58,080 bases of DNA, taken from contig DJWG01000040.1 in assembly GCA_002440945.1 (NCBI GenBank), positions 1 through 58,080 of the forward strand. Direction: 5' to 3'. The notes below the pieces were generated by a model, which was given only the letters and a program-made list of their open reading frames with translations, was not told where the DNA came from and made no database searches. Position 1 is the stretch's first letter. Every line of letters begins with the position of its first letter. Shown piece after piece: positions 45,615-55,048 of the stretch. Origin of the DNA: Rhodobacteraceae bacterium UBA6236 (lineage in GTDB: Bacteria; Pseudomonadota; Alphaproteobacteria; Rhodobacterales; Rhodobacteraceae). Position numbers and translations under genes: made by a program.

Positions 45615-47612
45615 ATGAAGACGATCACCACGTTTCCACACAAGGTTGTCGAGACAGCGGACATGGGCATCGTGATGCCGGACGGTGCGCGGCTTTCGGC
45701 GCGGGTCTGGATGCCCGAGGATGCCACCAACAATCCGGTCCCCGCGGTGCTTGAGTTTCTGCCCTACCGCAAGCGCGACGGAACCGTGGTGCGCGATGCG
45801 CTGACCCATCCTTATCTGGCGGGTCACGGCTATGCCTGCCTGCGCGTCGACATGCGCGGCAATGGCGACAGCGACGGCTTGATGGAGGATGAATACACGC
45901 CGCAGGAACTCTCGGACGCCTGCGAGGCCATCGCCTGGATCGCGGCGCAGCCCTGGTGTTCCGGGACCGTGGGGATGATGGGGATCAGCTGGGGCGGGTT
46001 CAATTCGCTGCAGGTCGCGGCGCTGCACCCCCCGGCGCTGAAGGCGATCATCACGCTGTGTTCCACGACCGATCGCTATGCCGATGACATCCATTACAAG
46101 GGCGGCTGCCTTCTGAACGAAAACCTCGGCTGGGGCGCGACGATGTGGTCCTATTCCTCGCGTCCCGGCGATCCGGCGCTGAGGGACGATTGGTATGACC
46201 TTTGGCTGAAGCGGCTGGAGGCCGAGCCGTTCCTGCCGGCGCTTTGGCTGAAACACCAGCGCCGCGATGCCTATTGGAAGCACGGTTCGGTCTGCGAGGA
46301 CTTCGGCGCGATCAAGGCGGCGGTGTTGGCGGTGGGCGGCTGGGGTGACAGCTACAAAAATACCGTTCCTGCACTTATCGAACATGTTCAGGCGCCGGTG
46401 AAGGGGATAACTGGCCCGTGGACCCACCATTACCCACATTTCGCGGTGCCGTTGCCCCGGATCGGTTTCCTGCAGGAAGCGCTGCGCTGGTGGGATCATT
46501 GGCTGAAGGGCATTGACACCGGCATCGCGGCAGACCCCGCCTATCGCCCCTATCTGATGGACGGTCTGCGGCCCGCCGCCTGGTATGAGGAGCGCCCCGG
46601 CCGCTGGCTTGCCGAGCCGTCCTGGCCCTCGCCCAACATCAGGACCAGGACGTTTCCCCTGGGCGCCGGGGCGCTTGGCGGGGAGGGGGCGGAGTTCATC
46701 ACCCACCTGAAAAGCCCCGAGGATTGCGGCAGGGATGGCGGCGAATTTTGCGCGATCTGGCTTGGGCCGGAACTGCCGGGCGACCAGCGGCGCGACGATG
46801 CGCTTTCGGCCTGTTTCGACAGCGATGCGATGGCACAGACCGATATCGTCGGCGCGCCGGTCCTGCGGCTGCGGGTGGCTTCCGACAAACCGGTGGCGCA
46901 GGTGGCGGTGCGGCTCAATCACGTCCACCCCGACGGGGCGTCGACGCGCATCACCTGGGGGGTGCTGAACCTTGCGCATCGCGACAGCCACGAACACCCC
47001 ACGCCGCTTGAACCGGGGCGGGTCCATGAGGTGACGGTCACGCTTGACCACATCGCCTATCGCCTGCCCGAGGGGCATCGTCTGCGGGTCGCGGTGTCTT
47101 CGGCCTATTGGCCGATGATCTGGCCGGCGCCGGAACAGGCGACGCTGACGCTGTCCGGCGGGGCGCTCGATCTGCCGGTGCGGACAAAGACCGCCCAGAC
47201 GGATGAAGTGACCTTCCCGGAGTCTGAGGCGGCCCCGGCGCTCCGCACCCGGCCGATCCGGCCATCGGATCATGCCCGGCGGACCGAGATGGACCAGAGG
47301 ACGGGCATCGTCAGCCTGATCATCGAGGATGATTTCGGGGAATACGAAAATCTTGACCACGGCGGCATTGCCGGATCGGTGGCGCGGGAACGCTGGGACA
47401 TCCACCCCGACGATCCGCTGTCCGCGCGGGGCTGGGCGCATTGGACCCAGGTTGTCGAACGCGACGGCCTGCGCCTGCGGACCGAGGCCATCAGCGAGAT
47501 GTGGTCGGACGCGACGACCTTCCATCTGCGCGGCAGGCTGCAGGCCTTCCGGGGGGATGAACTGGTCCATGACCGGACCGTTCAGCATGAGGTGCCGCGT
47601 GATCTGCGCTAG
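45615..47612 (+). CDS. CocE/NonD family hydrolase
   Basis: A 665-residue alpha/beta hydrolase of the CocE/NonD (X-Pro dipeptidyl-peptidase S15) family. The nucleophile is Ser125 in MMGISWGGFNS. The substrate-pocket ring motifs (DMRGNGDSDG near residue 80, GGWGDSYKN near 240) are visible, and a C-terminal jelly-roll (about 360-560) is typical of the family. Family members hydrolyse esters, amides or aminoacyl-proline bonds. It is divergent from choline sulfatase (128-base gap) and lies 143 bases upstream of a peptide-type ABC importer, so a peptide or amide substrate brought in by that importer is plausible. No signal peptide is apparent, so it probably acts in the cytoplasm. Confidence 0.88.
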   Translation: MKTITTFPHKVVETADMGIVMPDGARLSARVWMPEDATNNPVPAVLEFLPYRKRDGTVVRDALTHPYLAGHGYACLRVDMRGNGDSDGLMEDEYTPQELSDACEAIAWIAAQPWCSGTVGMMGISWGGFNSLQVAALHPPALKAIITLCSTTDRYADDIHYKGGCLLNENLGWGATMWSYSSRPGDPALRDDWYDLWLKRLEAEPFLPALWLKHQRRDAYWKHGSVCEDFGAIKAAVLAVGGWGDSYKNTVPALIEHVQAPVKGITGPWTHHYPHFAVPLPRIGFLQEALRWWDHWLKGIDTGIAADPAYRPYLMDGLRPAAWYEERPGRWLAEPSWPSPNIRTRTFPLGAGALGGEGAEFITHLKSPEDCGRDGGEFCAIWLGPELPGDQRRDDALSACFDSDAMAQTDIVGAPVLRLRVASDKPVAQVAVRLNHVHPDGASTRITWGVLNLAHRDSHEHPTPLEPGRVHEVTVTLDHIAYRLPEGHRLRVAVSSAYWPMIWPAPEQATLTLSGGALDLPVRTKTAQTDEVTFPESEAAPALRTRPIRPSDHARRTEMDQRTGIVSLIIEDDFGEYENLDHGGIAGSVARERWDIHPDDPLSARGWAHWTQVVERDGLRLRTEAISEMWSDATTFHLRGRLQAFRGDELVHDRTVQHEVPRDLR

Positions 47613-47677
47613 GATGACAGGCGCTAACAGGAAATTGCCGCTGGCGGGGAAATGAATCCTTGCCAGCGCTGACGAAC

Positions 47678-47712
47678 GTGGTTTCATTGATGCACCAGTC
47701 AACAAAAACCAC
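47678..47712. promoter_or_regulatory. Inverted repeat upstream of the ABC importer operon
   Basis: GTGGTTT (47678-47684) and AAACCAC (47706-47712) form a perfect 7-bp inverted repeat about 45 bases before the start codon of the binding protein gene. It may be an operator or a leader stem; the spacing allows either. Confidence 0.35.
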
Positions 47713-47755
47713 GGGACAAAACCCGTCAGGGGAATGACAACAGGGAGACGACACA

Positions 47756-49342
47756 ATGAATGACGAACTCCGCTATCTTCTGGGCCGCACCGCGCGCGGA
47801 CAGGTTTCGCGCCGGGCCTTCCTGGGCCGGGCAGCCGCGCTGGGGGTCTCTGCCGCGCTGGCCAATACCATGCTGGCGCAGGCGGTCCGCGCCGAAGGCC
47901 CGAAGAAGGGCGGATTGATCCGTCTGGGCATGGCGGGCGGTGAATCGACCAACTCGCTTGATCCCGCGCTGGCGGCGTCGGAAGTGCCGATGCAGGTCAG
48001 CTTCACCTGGGGCGAACTGCTGGTGGACGTGAAGCCTGACGGCTCCATCGACCCGCGTCTGGCCGAGGAGTTTTCTTCGAGCCCGGATGCGAAGGAATGG
48101 AAGTTCAAGATGCGCAAGGGCGTCGAATTCCACGACGGCAAGACCGTGACCGCCGAGGACGTGGTGGCGACGCTGAAGCGCCACACGGATGAAAAGGCCA
48201 AGTCGGGCGCGCTGGGGATCGTGCAGGGCATTTCCGACATGAAGGCCGAGGGTGACATGGTCACGCTGACGCTGAAGGACGCGAACGCCGACCTTCCCTA
48301 TCTGATGGCGGACTACCACCTGATGATCCAGCCGGGCGGCGGCGTCGACAATCCGGCCGCCGGCATCGGCGCGGGCCCCTACAAGATCACCGTGAACGAA
48401 CCGGGCGTCCGCCATGGTTTCGAGAAATTCGCGAACTACTGGGACAGCTCGATCGGCCACGCCGATCAGGTCGAGATCCTGGTGATCAACGACGGCACCG
48501 CGCGCTCGGCCGCGCTGCAATCGGGGCAGGTCCATATCATCAACCGCCTGGACCCGAAGATCATCAGCCTGCTCAAGCGCGCCCCCGGCGTGCGGATCGA
48601 GGCGGTGGCGGGGCGTGGGCACTACGTCTTCATCATGCGCACCCAGACCGAGCCCTTCGTGAACAACGACCTGCGCATGGCGCTGAAATACGCCGTCAAC
48701 CGCAAGGAGATGGTCGAAAAGATCCTGGGCGGCTACGGCCACATCGGCAACGACTTCCCGATCAACGCCGCCTATCCGCTGTTTGACGACACGATCGAGC
48801 AGCGCGACTACGACCCGGAAAAGGCCAAGGAATACTACAAGAAATCCGGCCATGACGGATCGCCCATCATCCTCGACACCGCGCCCGGTGCCTTCCCCGG
48901 CGCCGTCGAGGCCGCGCAGCTGTTTCAGGAATCCGCCAAGGCCTGCGGCATCCCGCTGGAGATCAAGCGCGACCCGGACGATGGCTACTGGTCCGACATC
49001 TGGAACAAGGCCCCGTTCTGCGCCAGCTACTGGGGCGGTCGTCCGGTGCAGGACCAGATGTATTCGACCGCCTATCTTTCGACCGCGGACTGGAACGACA
49101 CCCAGTTCAAGAACGAAAGGTTCGACAGCCTGCTGCTGGCGGCGCGGGGCGAACTGGACGCGACCAAGCGCAAGGCCATGTATTCGGAAATGGCCCATCT
49201 GGTGCGCGACGAGGGCGGCGTGATCGTGCCGATGTTCAACGACTTCATCGCCGGCGTGTCCGACCAGATCCAGGGCTGGGTCGCCGATCCGAACCAGGAA
49301 CTGATGAACGGCCGCGCCCAGGTCAGATGCTGGCTGGCCTAA
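47756..49342 (+). CDS. ABC transporter substrate-binding protein, peptide/dipeptide (family 5) type
   Basis: A 528-residue extracytoplasmic solute-binding protein of family 5 (DppA/OppA-like). The N-terminus contains a twin-arginine signal, SRRAFLGRAAALG near residue 18, with a cleavage region at AVRAEG, so it is probably exported folded by the Tat system. Family features include a DGKTVTAEDVVATLKRH segment near 125 and a LRMALKYAVNRKEMV segment near 310. It heads an operon with two permeases, a fused double ATPase and a phosphodiesterase-like enzyme. GGGAG lies upstream of the start. The ligand (peptide, opine or other) is not known. Confidence 0.93.
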   Translation: MNDELRYLLGRTARGQVSRRAFLGRAAALGVSAALANTMLAQAVRAEGPKKGGLIRLGMAGGESTNSLDPALAASEVPMQVSFTWGELLVDVKPDGSIDPRLAEEFSSSPDAKEWKFKMRKGVEFHDGKTVTAEDVVATLKRHTDEKAKSGALGIVQGISDMKAEGDMVTLTLKDANADLPYLMADYHLMIQPGGGVDNPAAGIGAGPYKITVNEPGVRHGFEKFANYWDSSIGHADQVEILVINDGTARSAALQSGQVHIINRLDPKIISLLKRAPGVRIEAVAGRGHYVFIMRTQTEPFVNNDLRMALKYAVNRKEMVEKILGGYGHIGNDFPINAAYPLFDDTIEQRDYDPEKAKEYYKKSGHDGSPIILDTAPGAFPGAVEAAQLFQESAKACGIPLEIKRDPDDGYWSDIWNKAPFCASYWGGRPVQDQMYSTAYLSTADWNDTQFKNERFDSLLLAARGELDATKRKAMYSEMAHLVRDEGGVIVPMFNDFIAGVSDQIQGWVADPNQELMNGRAQVRCWLA

Positions 49343-49352
49343 GGCTCGGGCA

Positions 49353-50315
49353 ATGAAACTTCACCCTGTGGTGTCCCTGTTGGTCCAGCGCGTCGCGCTG
49401 GGCCTCCTCCTCCTCTTGGCCGTGTCGGTGCTGATCTTCGCGGGCACGCAGCTTCTGCCCGGCGACGTGGCGCAGGCGATCCTTGGCCAGTCGGCAACGC
49501 CGCAGGCGCTGGCCAACCTGCGCGAACAGCTGGGGCTGAACGACCCGGCCTATGTCCGCTATTTCCGCTGGCTGGGCGGCGTGCTTCAGGGCGATCTTGG
49601 CACCGCGCTGACCAATGGCCAGGATATCGCCACGGCGATGGGCGGGCGGCTGTGGAACACCATGTTCCTTGCCTTCTGGGCGGCGGTGATCGCGGTTCCG
49701 CTGGCGATCACGCTTGGCCTCATCGCGGTGCGCTATCAGGGCCGCTGGCCCGACAAGCTGATCTCGGCCGTCACGCTTTCGACGATCTCGCTGCCGGAAT
49801 TTGTGGTGGGCTATATCGCGATGTTCCTTCTGGCGGTGAAATACCGCGTCTTCACCTCGGTCTCGACGGTCTATGACGGCATGAGCTTCGGCGACCGCAT
49901 GTCGGCCATCGCACTTCCGGTGATCGTGCTGGTTCTGGTGGTCCTGGCGCATATGATGCGGATGACCCGGGCCGCGATCCTAAACGTCATGCAGTCGGCC
50001 TATATCGAGACGGCCGAGTTGAAGGGCGTCCGCCCCTTCACCATCATCGCCCGCCACGCGCTGCCCAATGCCATCGCGCCCATCGTGAACGTGGTGATGC
50101 TGAACCTGGCCTATCTGGTGGTCGGCGTCGTCGTGGTCGAGGTGGTCTTTGTCTATCCCGGCATGGGCCAGTATCTGGTCGACCATGTGGCCAAGCGCGA
50201 CATCCCGGTCGTGCAGGCCTGCGGCATCGTCTTCGCCGGCGTCTACATCGGGCTCAACATGCTGGCCGATGTCATCTCGATCCTGTCCAACCCCCGGCTG
50301 AGGCACCCGAAATGA
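49353..50315 (+). CDS. ABC transporter permease (DppB-like)
   Basis: A 320-residue inner-membrane permease with about six membrane segments. The first is at residues 13-32 and the last near 270-310. It has the family QLGLNDPAYVRYFRWLGGVLQGDLGTALTNG region near 65, and the ATPase-contacting EAA-like loop ETAELKGVRPFTIIARHALPNA near 215. It starts 10 bases after the binding protein stop and overlaps the second permease by 4 bases. Confidence 0.95.
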   Translation: MKLHPVVSLLVQRVALGLLLLLAVSVLIFAGTQLLPGDVAQAILGQSATPQALANLREQLGLNDPAYVRYFRWLGGVLQGDLGTALTNGQDIATAMGGRLWNTMFLAFWAAVIAVPLAITLGLIAVRYQGRWPDKLISAVTLSTISLPEFVVGYIAMFLLAVKYRVFTSVSTVYDGMSFGDRMSAIALPVIVLVLVVLAHMMRMTRAAILNVMQSAYIETAELKGVRPFTIIARHALPNAIAPIVNVVMLNLAYLVVGVVVVEVVFVYPGMGQYLVDHVAKRDIPVVQACGIVFAGVYIGLNMLADVISILSNPRLRHPK

Positions 50316-51127
50316 GGCGCATCCCGCTTTCCGCGCTGATCGGCATGACCGTGACCGGCGCCTTCTTCCTTGCGGCGATCCTCGCCCCCGTCATCGCGCC
50401 CTACGGCATGGCTGAGATCGCCGGCGACGTGTGGGAACCGATGTCGTCGAAGTTCTGGCTGGGCACCGACGCCATCGGCCGCGATCTCTTGACCCGGATG
50501 ATCTACGGCGGCCGCACGACGATCTGGATCGCGACGCTGGCCACGATCCTGTCCTTCAGCGTCGGCTCGATCCTGGGCTTCACCGCCGCCGTCATGGGCG
50601 GCTGGACCGATCAGTTCCTGTCGCGGATGAACGACCTGATCATGGCGATCCCGTCGCTGATCTTCGCGCTCGTGGTGCTGACGGTGATGCCGGTCACGAC
50701 GACGACGCTGATCCTGGTGATGGGACTGCTGGATTCGACCCGCGTTTTTCGGCTGTCGCGTGCCGTGGCCGTCGATATCACCGTGATGGATTATGTCGAG
50801 GCCGCGCGCCTGCGCGGGGAAGGCTGGGGCTGGATCATCTTCCGTGAAATCCTGCCCAATGCGCTGTCGCCGCTGGTCGCGGAACTCGGCCTGCGCTTCA
50901 TCTTCGCGGTCCTGTTCATCTCGACGCTGTCGTTCCTTGGCCTTGGCGTGCAGCCGCCGCTGGCCGACTGGGGCGGAATCGTCAAGGAAAACAAGGAAGG
51001 CCTCGTCTACGGCATCCCCGCGGCGCTGGTGCCTGCGGTGGCCATCGCGGCGCTGGCCATATCGGTGAACCTCGTGGCCGACTGGGTGCTGAACCGCACC
51101 ACCAGCCTGAAAGGAGGCCGCGGATGA
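50312..51127 (+). CDS. ABC transporter permease (DppC-like)
   Basis: A 271-residue second permease of the importer. It shows an N-terminal membrane segment at about residues 7-30, the FWLGTDAIGRDLLTRMIYGGRTT segment near 49 typical of DppC proteins, and an EAA-like loop VEAARLRGEGWGWIIFREILPNA near 160. It overlaps both the upstream permease and the downstream ATPase gene by 4 bases (ATGA), so the three are translationally coupled. Confidence 0.95.
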   Translation: MRRIPLSALIGMTVTGAFFLAAILAPVIAPYGMAEIAGDVWEPMSSKFWLGTDAIGRDLLTRMIYGGRTTIWIATLATILSFSVGSILGFTAAVMGGWTDQFLSRMNDLIMAIPSLIFALVVLTVMPVTTTTLILVMGLLDSTRVFRLSRAVAVDITVMDYVEAARLRGEGWGWIIFREILPNALSPLVAELGLRFIFAVLFISTLSFLGLGVQPPLADWGGIVKENKEGLVYGIPAALVPAVAIAALAISVNLVADWVLNRTTSLKGGRG

Positions 51128-52761
51128 CCGGCCCGCTTCTCTCTGTCCAGAACCTCAGGATCGAGGCGACGAGCTATCCGCCCGGCGAACCCCCGCGCAA
51201 TGTGGTGCTGGTCGAAGGCGTGTCCTTCGACTTGGCCAAGGGCCGCGTTCTGGGCCTGATCGGCGAATCCGGGGCCGGGAAATCGACCATCGGGCTTTCG
51301 GCGATGGCCTATGGCCGTGGCGGCGTGCGCCTGACGGGCGGCAAGATCCTTGTGAACGGCCGCGACATCCGCACCGCCAGCGCCGCCGGTCTGCGCGCCC
51401 TGCGCGGGCATGAGGTGACTTACGTCGCGCAATCCGCCGCCGCCGCGTTCAACCCCGCCAAGCGGCTGATGGAGCAGGTGATCGAGACGAGCCTTGGCCA
51501 CGGCCTGATGACACGGGCCGAGGCCGAGGCGCGCGCCGTCGATCTGTTCCGCCAGCTGGGCCTGCCGAAGCCCGAAACCATCGGCGACCGCTACCCGCAC
51601 CAGGTTTCGGGCGGGCAGCTCCAGCGGGTGATGACGGCGATGGCGCTGTGCCCGAAACCCGATCTGGTGATCTTCGACGAACCGACTACCGCGCTGGATG
51701 TGACGACCCAGATCGACGTGCTTGCCGCGATCAAACGCGCGATCCACGAAACCGGGGTCGCGGCGCTGTATATCACCCACGACCTTGCCGTCGTGGCGCA
51801 AGTGGCCGATGACATCATGGTTCTGCGCCACGGAAAGACGGTGGAATATGGCAGCACCGACCAGATCATCAACGCGCCCGTGCAGGACTATACCCGGGCG
51901 CTTGTCTCTGTCCGCTCGAAGGACCACCCGGAAAAGCCCGCTGGCGGAACCCCGGTCCTGACGGTCGATGGGGTGACGGCGCGCTATCCCGGCATTCCTG
52001 TCGACGTGTTGAAGAACGTCTCCGTGACGCTCAATGCCGGCCACACGCTGGCGGTGGTGGGGGAAAGCGGCTCGGGCAAATCGACGCTTGCCCGCGCGAT
52101 CACCGGGCTTTTGCCACCATTGAAAGGCCGGATGACCTTCGCCGGGCGGCAACTTTCGAACAGTGTCGCGGGACGAACCAAGGACGACCTGCGCGAATTG
52201 CAGATGATCTACCAGATGGCCGATGTGGCGATGAATCCGCGCCAGACCGTCGCCACGATCATCGGCCGGCCGCTTGAATTCTACTTCGGCCTGAAGGGCG
52301 CGGCGCGTGACAAGCGCGTGGCCGAACTTCTGGACGCGATCGAGATGGGCAAGGGCTTTGCCGACCGCTACCCGGCCGAGCTTTCGGGCGGCCAGAAACA
52401 GCGGGTCTGCATCGCGCGCGCCCTGGCGGCAAAGCCGAAGCTCATCATCTGCGACGAGGTCACATCGGCGCTTGATCCGCTGGTGGCGGAAGGGATCCTG
52501 AAGTTGCTTCTGGACCTTCAGGCGCGCGAAGGGGTGGCCTACCTTTTCATCACTCATGACCTTGCCACCGTCCGCGCCATCGCCGATTCCATCGCGGTCA
52601 TGTATCGCGGCCAGGTGGTGCGTTATGGCCCCAAGACCGACGTGCTGGCGCCGCCCTTTGACGATTACACCGACCTGCTTCTGTCCTCGGTCCCCGAGAT
52701 GCGGCTGGGATGGCTGGAAGAAACCCTCGCGCATCGCAAGATGGAAAGCGCCGGGAACTGA
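51124..52761 (+). CDS. Fused dipeptide-type ABC transporter ATP-binding protein (DppD-DppF)
   Basis: A 545-residue protein carrying two complete nucleotide-binding domains in tandem, equivalent to DppD plus DppF. The first domain has Walker A GESGAGKS near residue 51, signature VSGGQLQRV near 161 and Walker B LVIFDEPT. The second has Walker A GESGSGKS near 315, signature LSGGQKQRV near 422 and Walker B LIICDEVT. Both look active. The fusion provides the full ATPase pair for the two upstream permeases. The phosphodiesterase-like gene follows by 12-18 bases. Confidence 0.95.
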   Translation: MTGPLLSVQNLRIEATSYPPGEPPRNVVLVEGVSFDLAKGRVLGLIGESGAGKSTIGLSAMAYGRGGVRLTGGKILVNGRDIRTASAAGLRALRGHEVTYVAQSAAAAFNPAKRLMEQVIETSLGHGLMTRAEAEARAVDLFRQLGLPKPETIGDRYPHQVSGGQLQRVMTAMALCPKPDLVIFDEPTTALDVTTQIDVLAAIKRAIHETGVAALYITHDLAVVAQVADDIMVLRHGKTVEYGSTDQIINAPVQDYTRALVSVRSKDHPEKPAGGTPVLTVDGVTARYPGIPVDVLKNVSVTLNAGHTLAVVGESGSGKSTLARAITGLLPPLKGRMTFAGRQLSNSVAGRTKDDLRELQMIYQMADVAMNPRQTVATIIGRPLEFYFGLKGAARDKRVAELLDAIEMGKGFADRYPAELSGGQKQRVCIARALAAKPKLIICDEVTSALDPLVAEGILKLLLDLQAREGVAYLFITHDLATVRAIADSIAVMYRGQVVRYGPKTDVLAPPFDDYTDLLLSSVPEMRLGWLEETLAHRKMESAGN

Positions 52762-52779
52762 CCGAAGGGTGGCTTGCGC

Positions 52780-53610
52780 GTGGCGAAACTCCTGCTGATC
52801 CTCCTCGACGGGGTGCCTTACGACAACTGGCGGCGGCTTTTCGGCAACCTCGAAGGCTGGGTGCAATCGGGCGAGGCGCGGGTCTGGCGGATGCGCTCGG
52901 TCCTGCCCTCGACCTCGGCGTCGTGCTATGCCTCGATCCACACCGGGGTCGCGCCGCAGGTCCACGGCATCTGGGACAATGCCGATATCCGCCGCCTCGA
53001 GCTGCCGGACATCTTCTCCGAAGCCAGCAGCGCAGGCCTGAAGACCGGCGCGGTCACCCACAGCTACTGGTCGGAATTCTTCAACCGCGCGCCATTCGAC
53101 GTGGTGCGCGACATCGAATACGATAAACTCGGCGGCCCGATCACCCACGGCCGCTTCCACACGATGAAGGGCTACGACCACCTAAACCAGATGACGCCCG
53201 CCGATTACGACCTCTTCGGCACCCTGACCCGGCTTTGCGAGGTCAAGGGCATCGAATACGGCATCCTTCATACCTGCACGCTCGACAGCATGGGGCACCG
53301 GTTCTACCACGCCTGCGAGGCGATGGATAACGCGTGTTTCCAGATGGATGCGACGCTTGCGCCTTTCATCCGGCGCTGGCGCGATGGCGGCTATGAGGTG
53401 ATCGTCACCGCCGACCATGGCCAGGATGCGCGCGGCCACCACGGCGGCGCCGGGCCCGACCAGCAGGATTTCGCGCTTTACTACTTCGGTCCGGCCCGCG
53501 GACCCGAACCGGAAACGCTTCTAGATCAACTCGGCCTTGCGCCGACAATCCTTGGGCGCCTTTGCGTTCCGGTCCCTGACACGATGCGCGCCGCGCCTTT
53601 TCTGATCTAG
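52780..53610 (+). CDS. Alkaline-phosphatase-superfamily protein (nucleotide pyrophosphatase/phosphodiesterase-like)
   Basis: A 276-residue metal-dependent phosphodiester or phosphonate hydrolase of the alkaline phosphatase superfamily. Landmarks are LILLDGVPYDNW at the N-terminus, SVLPSTSASCYASIHTG with the Thr/Ser nucleophile near residue 45, HGIWDN, TLDSMGHRFYHA near 170 and TADHGQDARGHHGG near 212. These supply the two-metal ligands. Length is short for the family and no signal peptide is seen. It is the last gene of the ABC importer operon, suggesting the imported compound carries a phosphoester or is processed by it. Start: GTG 52780 is chosen; TTG 52774, two codons earlier, is equally spaced from AAGGG. 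Confidence 0.85.
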   Translation: MAKLLLILLDGVPYDNWRRLFGNLEGWVQSGEARVWRMRSVLPSTSASCYASIHTGVAPQVHGIWDNADIRRLELPDIFSEASSAGLKTGAVTHSYWSEFFNRAPFDVVRDIEYDKLGGPITHGRFHTMKGYDHLNQMTPADYDLFGTLTRLCEVKGIEYGILHTCTLDSMGHRFYHACEAMDNACFQMDATLAPFIRRWRDGGYEVIVTADHGQDARGHHGGAGPDQQDFALYYFGPARGPEPETLLDQLGLAPTILGRLCVPVPDTMRAAPFLI

Positions 53611-53618
53611 GCGCGGCC

Positions 53619-53656
53619 GCTTCTTCTTTGCCCAAATACTCCCGCCGGAGGCGTCC
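53619..53656 (-). repeat. Intergenic repeat copy F
   Basis: GCTTCTTCTTTGCCCAAATACTCCCGCC (read on plus) is the inverted tail-plus-core of the repeat family, with the AAAGAAGAA-type tail and no long GC hairpin. It lies between two convergent stop codons. Confidence 0.65.
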
Positions 53657-53668
53657 CGAAGCCGACCG

Positions 53669-55048
53669 TCAGGCCAGCCGGTCGAGGATCCGCGCCCAAC
53701 TGCGGATGCCCTTGTGAAAGCTGTCCAGGTCGTATTTCTCGTTCGGGGAATGGATCTGGTCGTCGTCTTTCGCAAAGCCGATCAGCATCGCGTCCATCCC
53801 CAGGACCGACTTGAAATACCCGGCAATCGGGATCGAGCCGCCCGATCCGATATAGGCCGCCGAAACGCCCCATTCCTCGGTCAATGCGCCGCGCGCCTCT
53901 TCGAAGGCCGGATCGGCGATCTGCATGACCGAAGCCGGGCTGCCGCCGTGCGGGTGGAACTCGACCCGGCAATCGGCGGGCAGGCAGCTTTCGACGTAAG
54001 CACGGAACGCCGCGCGGATCTTCGCGGGGTCCATGCGGCTGACCAGCCGGAAGGACACCTTCGCCCGCGCCTCCGCCGGCAGGACGGTCTTGAAGCCCGC
54101 GCCCGCGTATCCGCCCGCGATCCCGTTGAATTCGCAGGTCGGCCGCGACCAGATCATTTCCAGCGGCGTCCGGTCCCGCTCACCGGCCGGGACCGACAGG
54201 CCGACCTCGCCCAGAAAGCGCGCATGGTCGAAGGCCAAGCCCTGCCACTGCGCCCGCACCGCCTCGGGCAGTTCATCCACGTCGTCGTAGAAACCCGGCA
54301 GGGTGACGCGGCCCGCATCGTCATGAAGCCCCGCAAGGATCTTCGCCAGCACCCGGATCGGGTTCGCCGCCGCGCCGCCGTAGCTGCCCGAATGCAGATC
54401 CTTGTTGGCGGCATGGATCACCACCTCTTCGCCCACCAGCCCGCGCAGCATGGTGGTGATGGCGGGCACCCGGTCCTCGTAAAGCCCGGTGTCGCAGATC
54501 AGCGCCAGATCGGCCTTCAGCTCGCCCTCGTTCTCGCGCATGAACGGCACCAGCGAGGGCGAACCCGATTCCTCCTCGCCCTCCAGAAAGATCGTGAGCT
54601 TGCCGGGCAGGGTGCCGTGCACGGCCTTCCAGGCGCGGCAGGCCTCGATGAAGGTCAGAAGCTGGCCCTTGTCGTCCGAAGTGCCGCGCCCGCGGATCAC
54701 CTTGCCCTTCGGCGTCTCTTCGACCACCGGATCGAACGGATCACGCGCCCAAAGGTTCAGCGGATCGACCGGCTGCACGTCGTAATGTCCGTAGAACAGC
54801 AGATGCCGCCCCGACCCGTCGCCCGCGCCGCCATGCGCCACCACCATCGGGTGCCCCGGCGTCGGACGGGCCGAGGCGTCGAACCCCAGCGCGGCCAGAT
54901 CGCGCACCAGCCAGTCCGCGGCACGCTGGCAGTCGCCCGCGAAGGCCGGGTCGGTCGAGATCGAGGGGATCCGCGCCAGTTCCAGAAGGCGGTCCACGGC
55001 CTCGGGCAGGGTCGCGTCGATGCGGGCCAGAACGGCGTCAAGGGTCAT
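53669..55048 (-). CDS. M20 family dipeptidase (ArgE/DapE/CNDP-like)
   Basis: A 459-residue metallopeptidase of the M20 family, carnosine-dipeptidase branch. Zinc ligands are in LLFYGHYDVQPVDP near residue 85, RGTSDDKGQLLTF near 119, LEGEEESGSPSL near 150 (catalytic Glu-Glu) and CDTGLYED near 178. The terminal IHSPNEKYDLDSFHKG segment near 430 holds the last histidine. It likely cleaves dipeptides in the cytoplasm. ATG 55048 is the family start; the long open frame upstream covers the hemA gene in antisense and is not coding. It is divergent from hemA and converges on the importer operon, whose product could supply peptides. Confidence 0.93.
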   Translation of the reverse strand: MTLDAVLARIDATLPEAVDRLLELARIPSISTDPAFAGDCQRAADWLVRDLAALGFDASARPTPGHPMVVAHGGAGDGSGRHLLFYGHYDVQPVDPLNLWARDPFDPVVEETPKGKVIRGRGTSDDKGQLLTFIEACRAWKAVHGTLPGKLTIFLEGEEESGSPSLVPFMRENEGELKADLALICDTGLYEDRVPAITTMLRGLVGEEVVIHAANKDLHSGSYGGAAANPIRVLAKILAGLHDDAGRVTLPGFYDDVDELPEAVRAQWQGLAFDHARFLGEVGLSVPAGERDRTPLEMIWSRPTCEFNGIAGGYAGAGFKTVLPAEARAKVSFRLVSRMDPAKIRAAFRAYVESCLPADCRVEFHPHGGSPASVMQIADPAFEEARGALTEEWGVSAAYIGSGGSIPIAGYFKSVLGMDAMLIGFAKDDDQIHSPNEKYDLDSFHKGIRSWARILDRLA

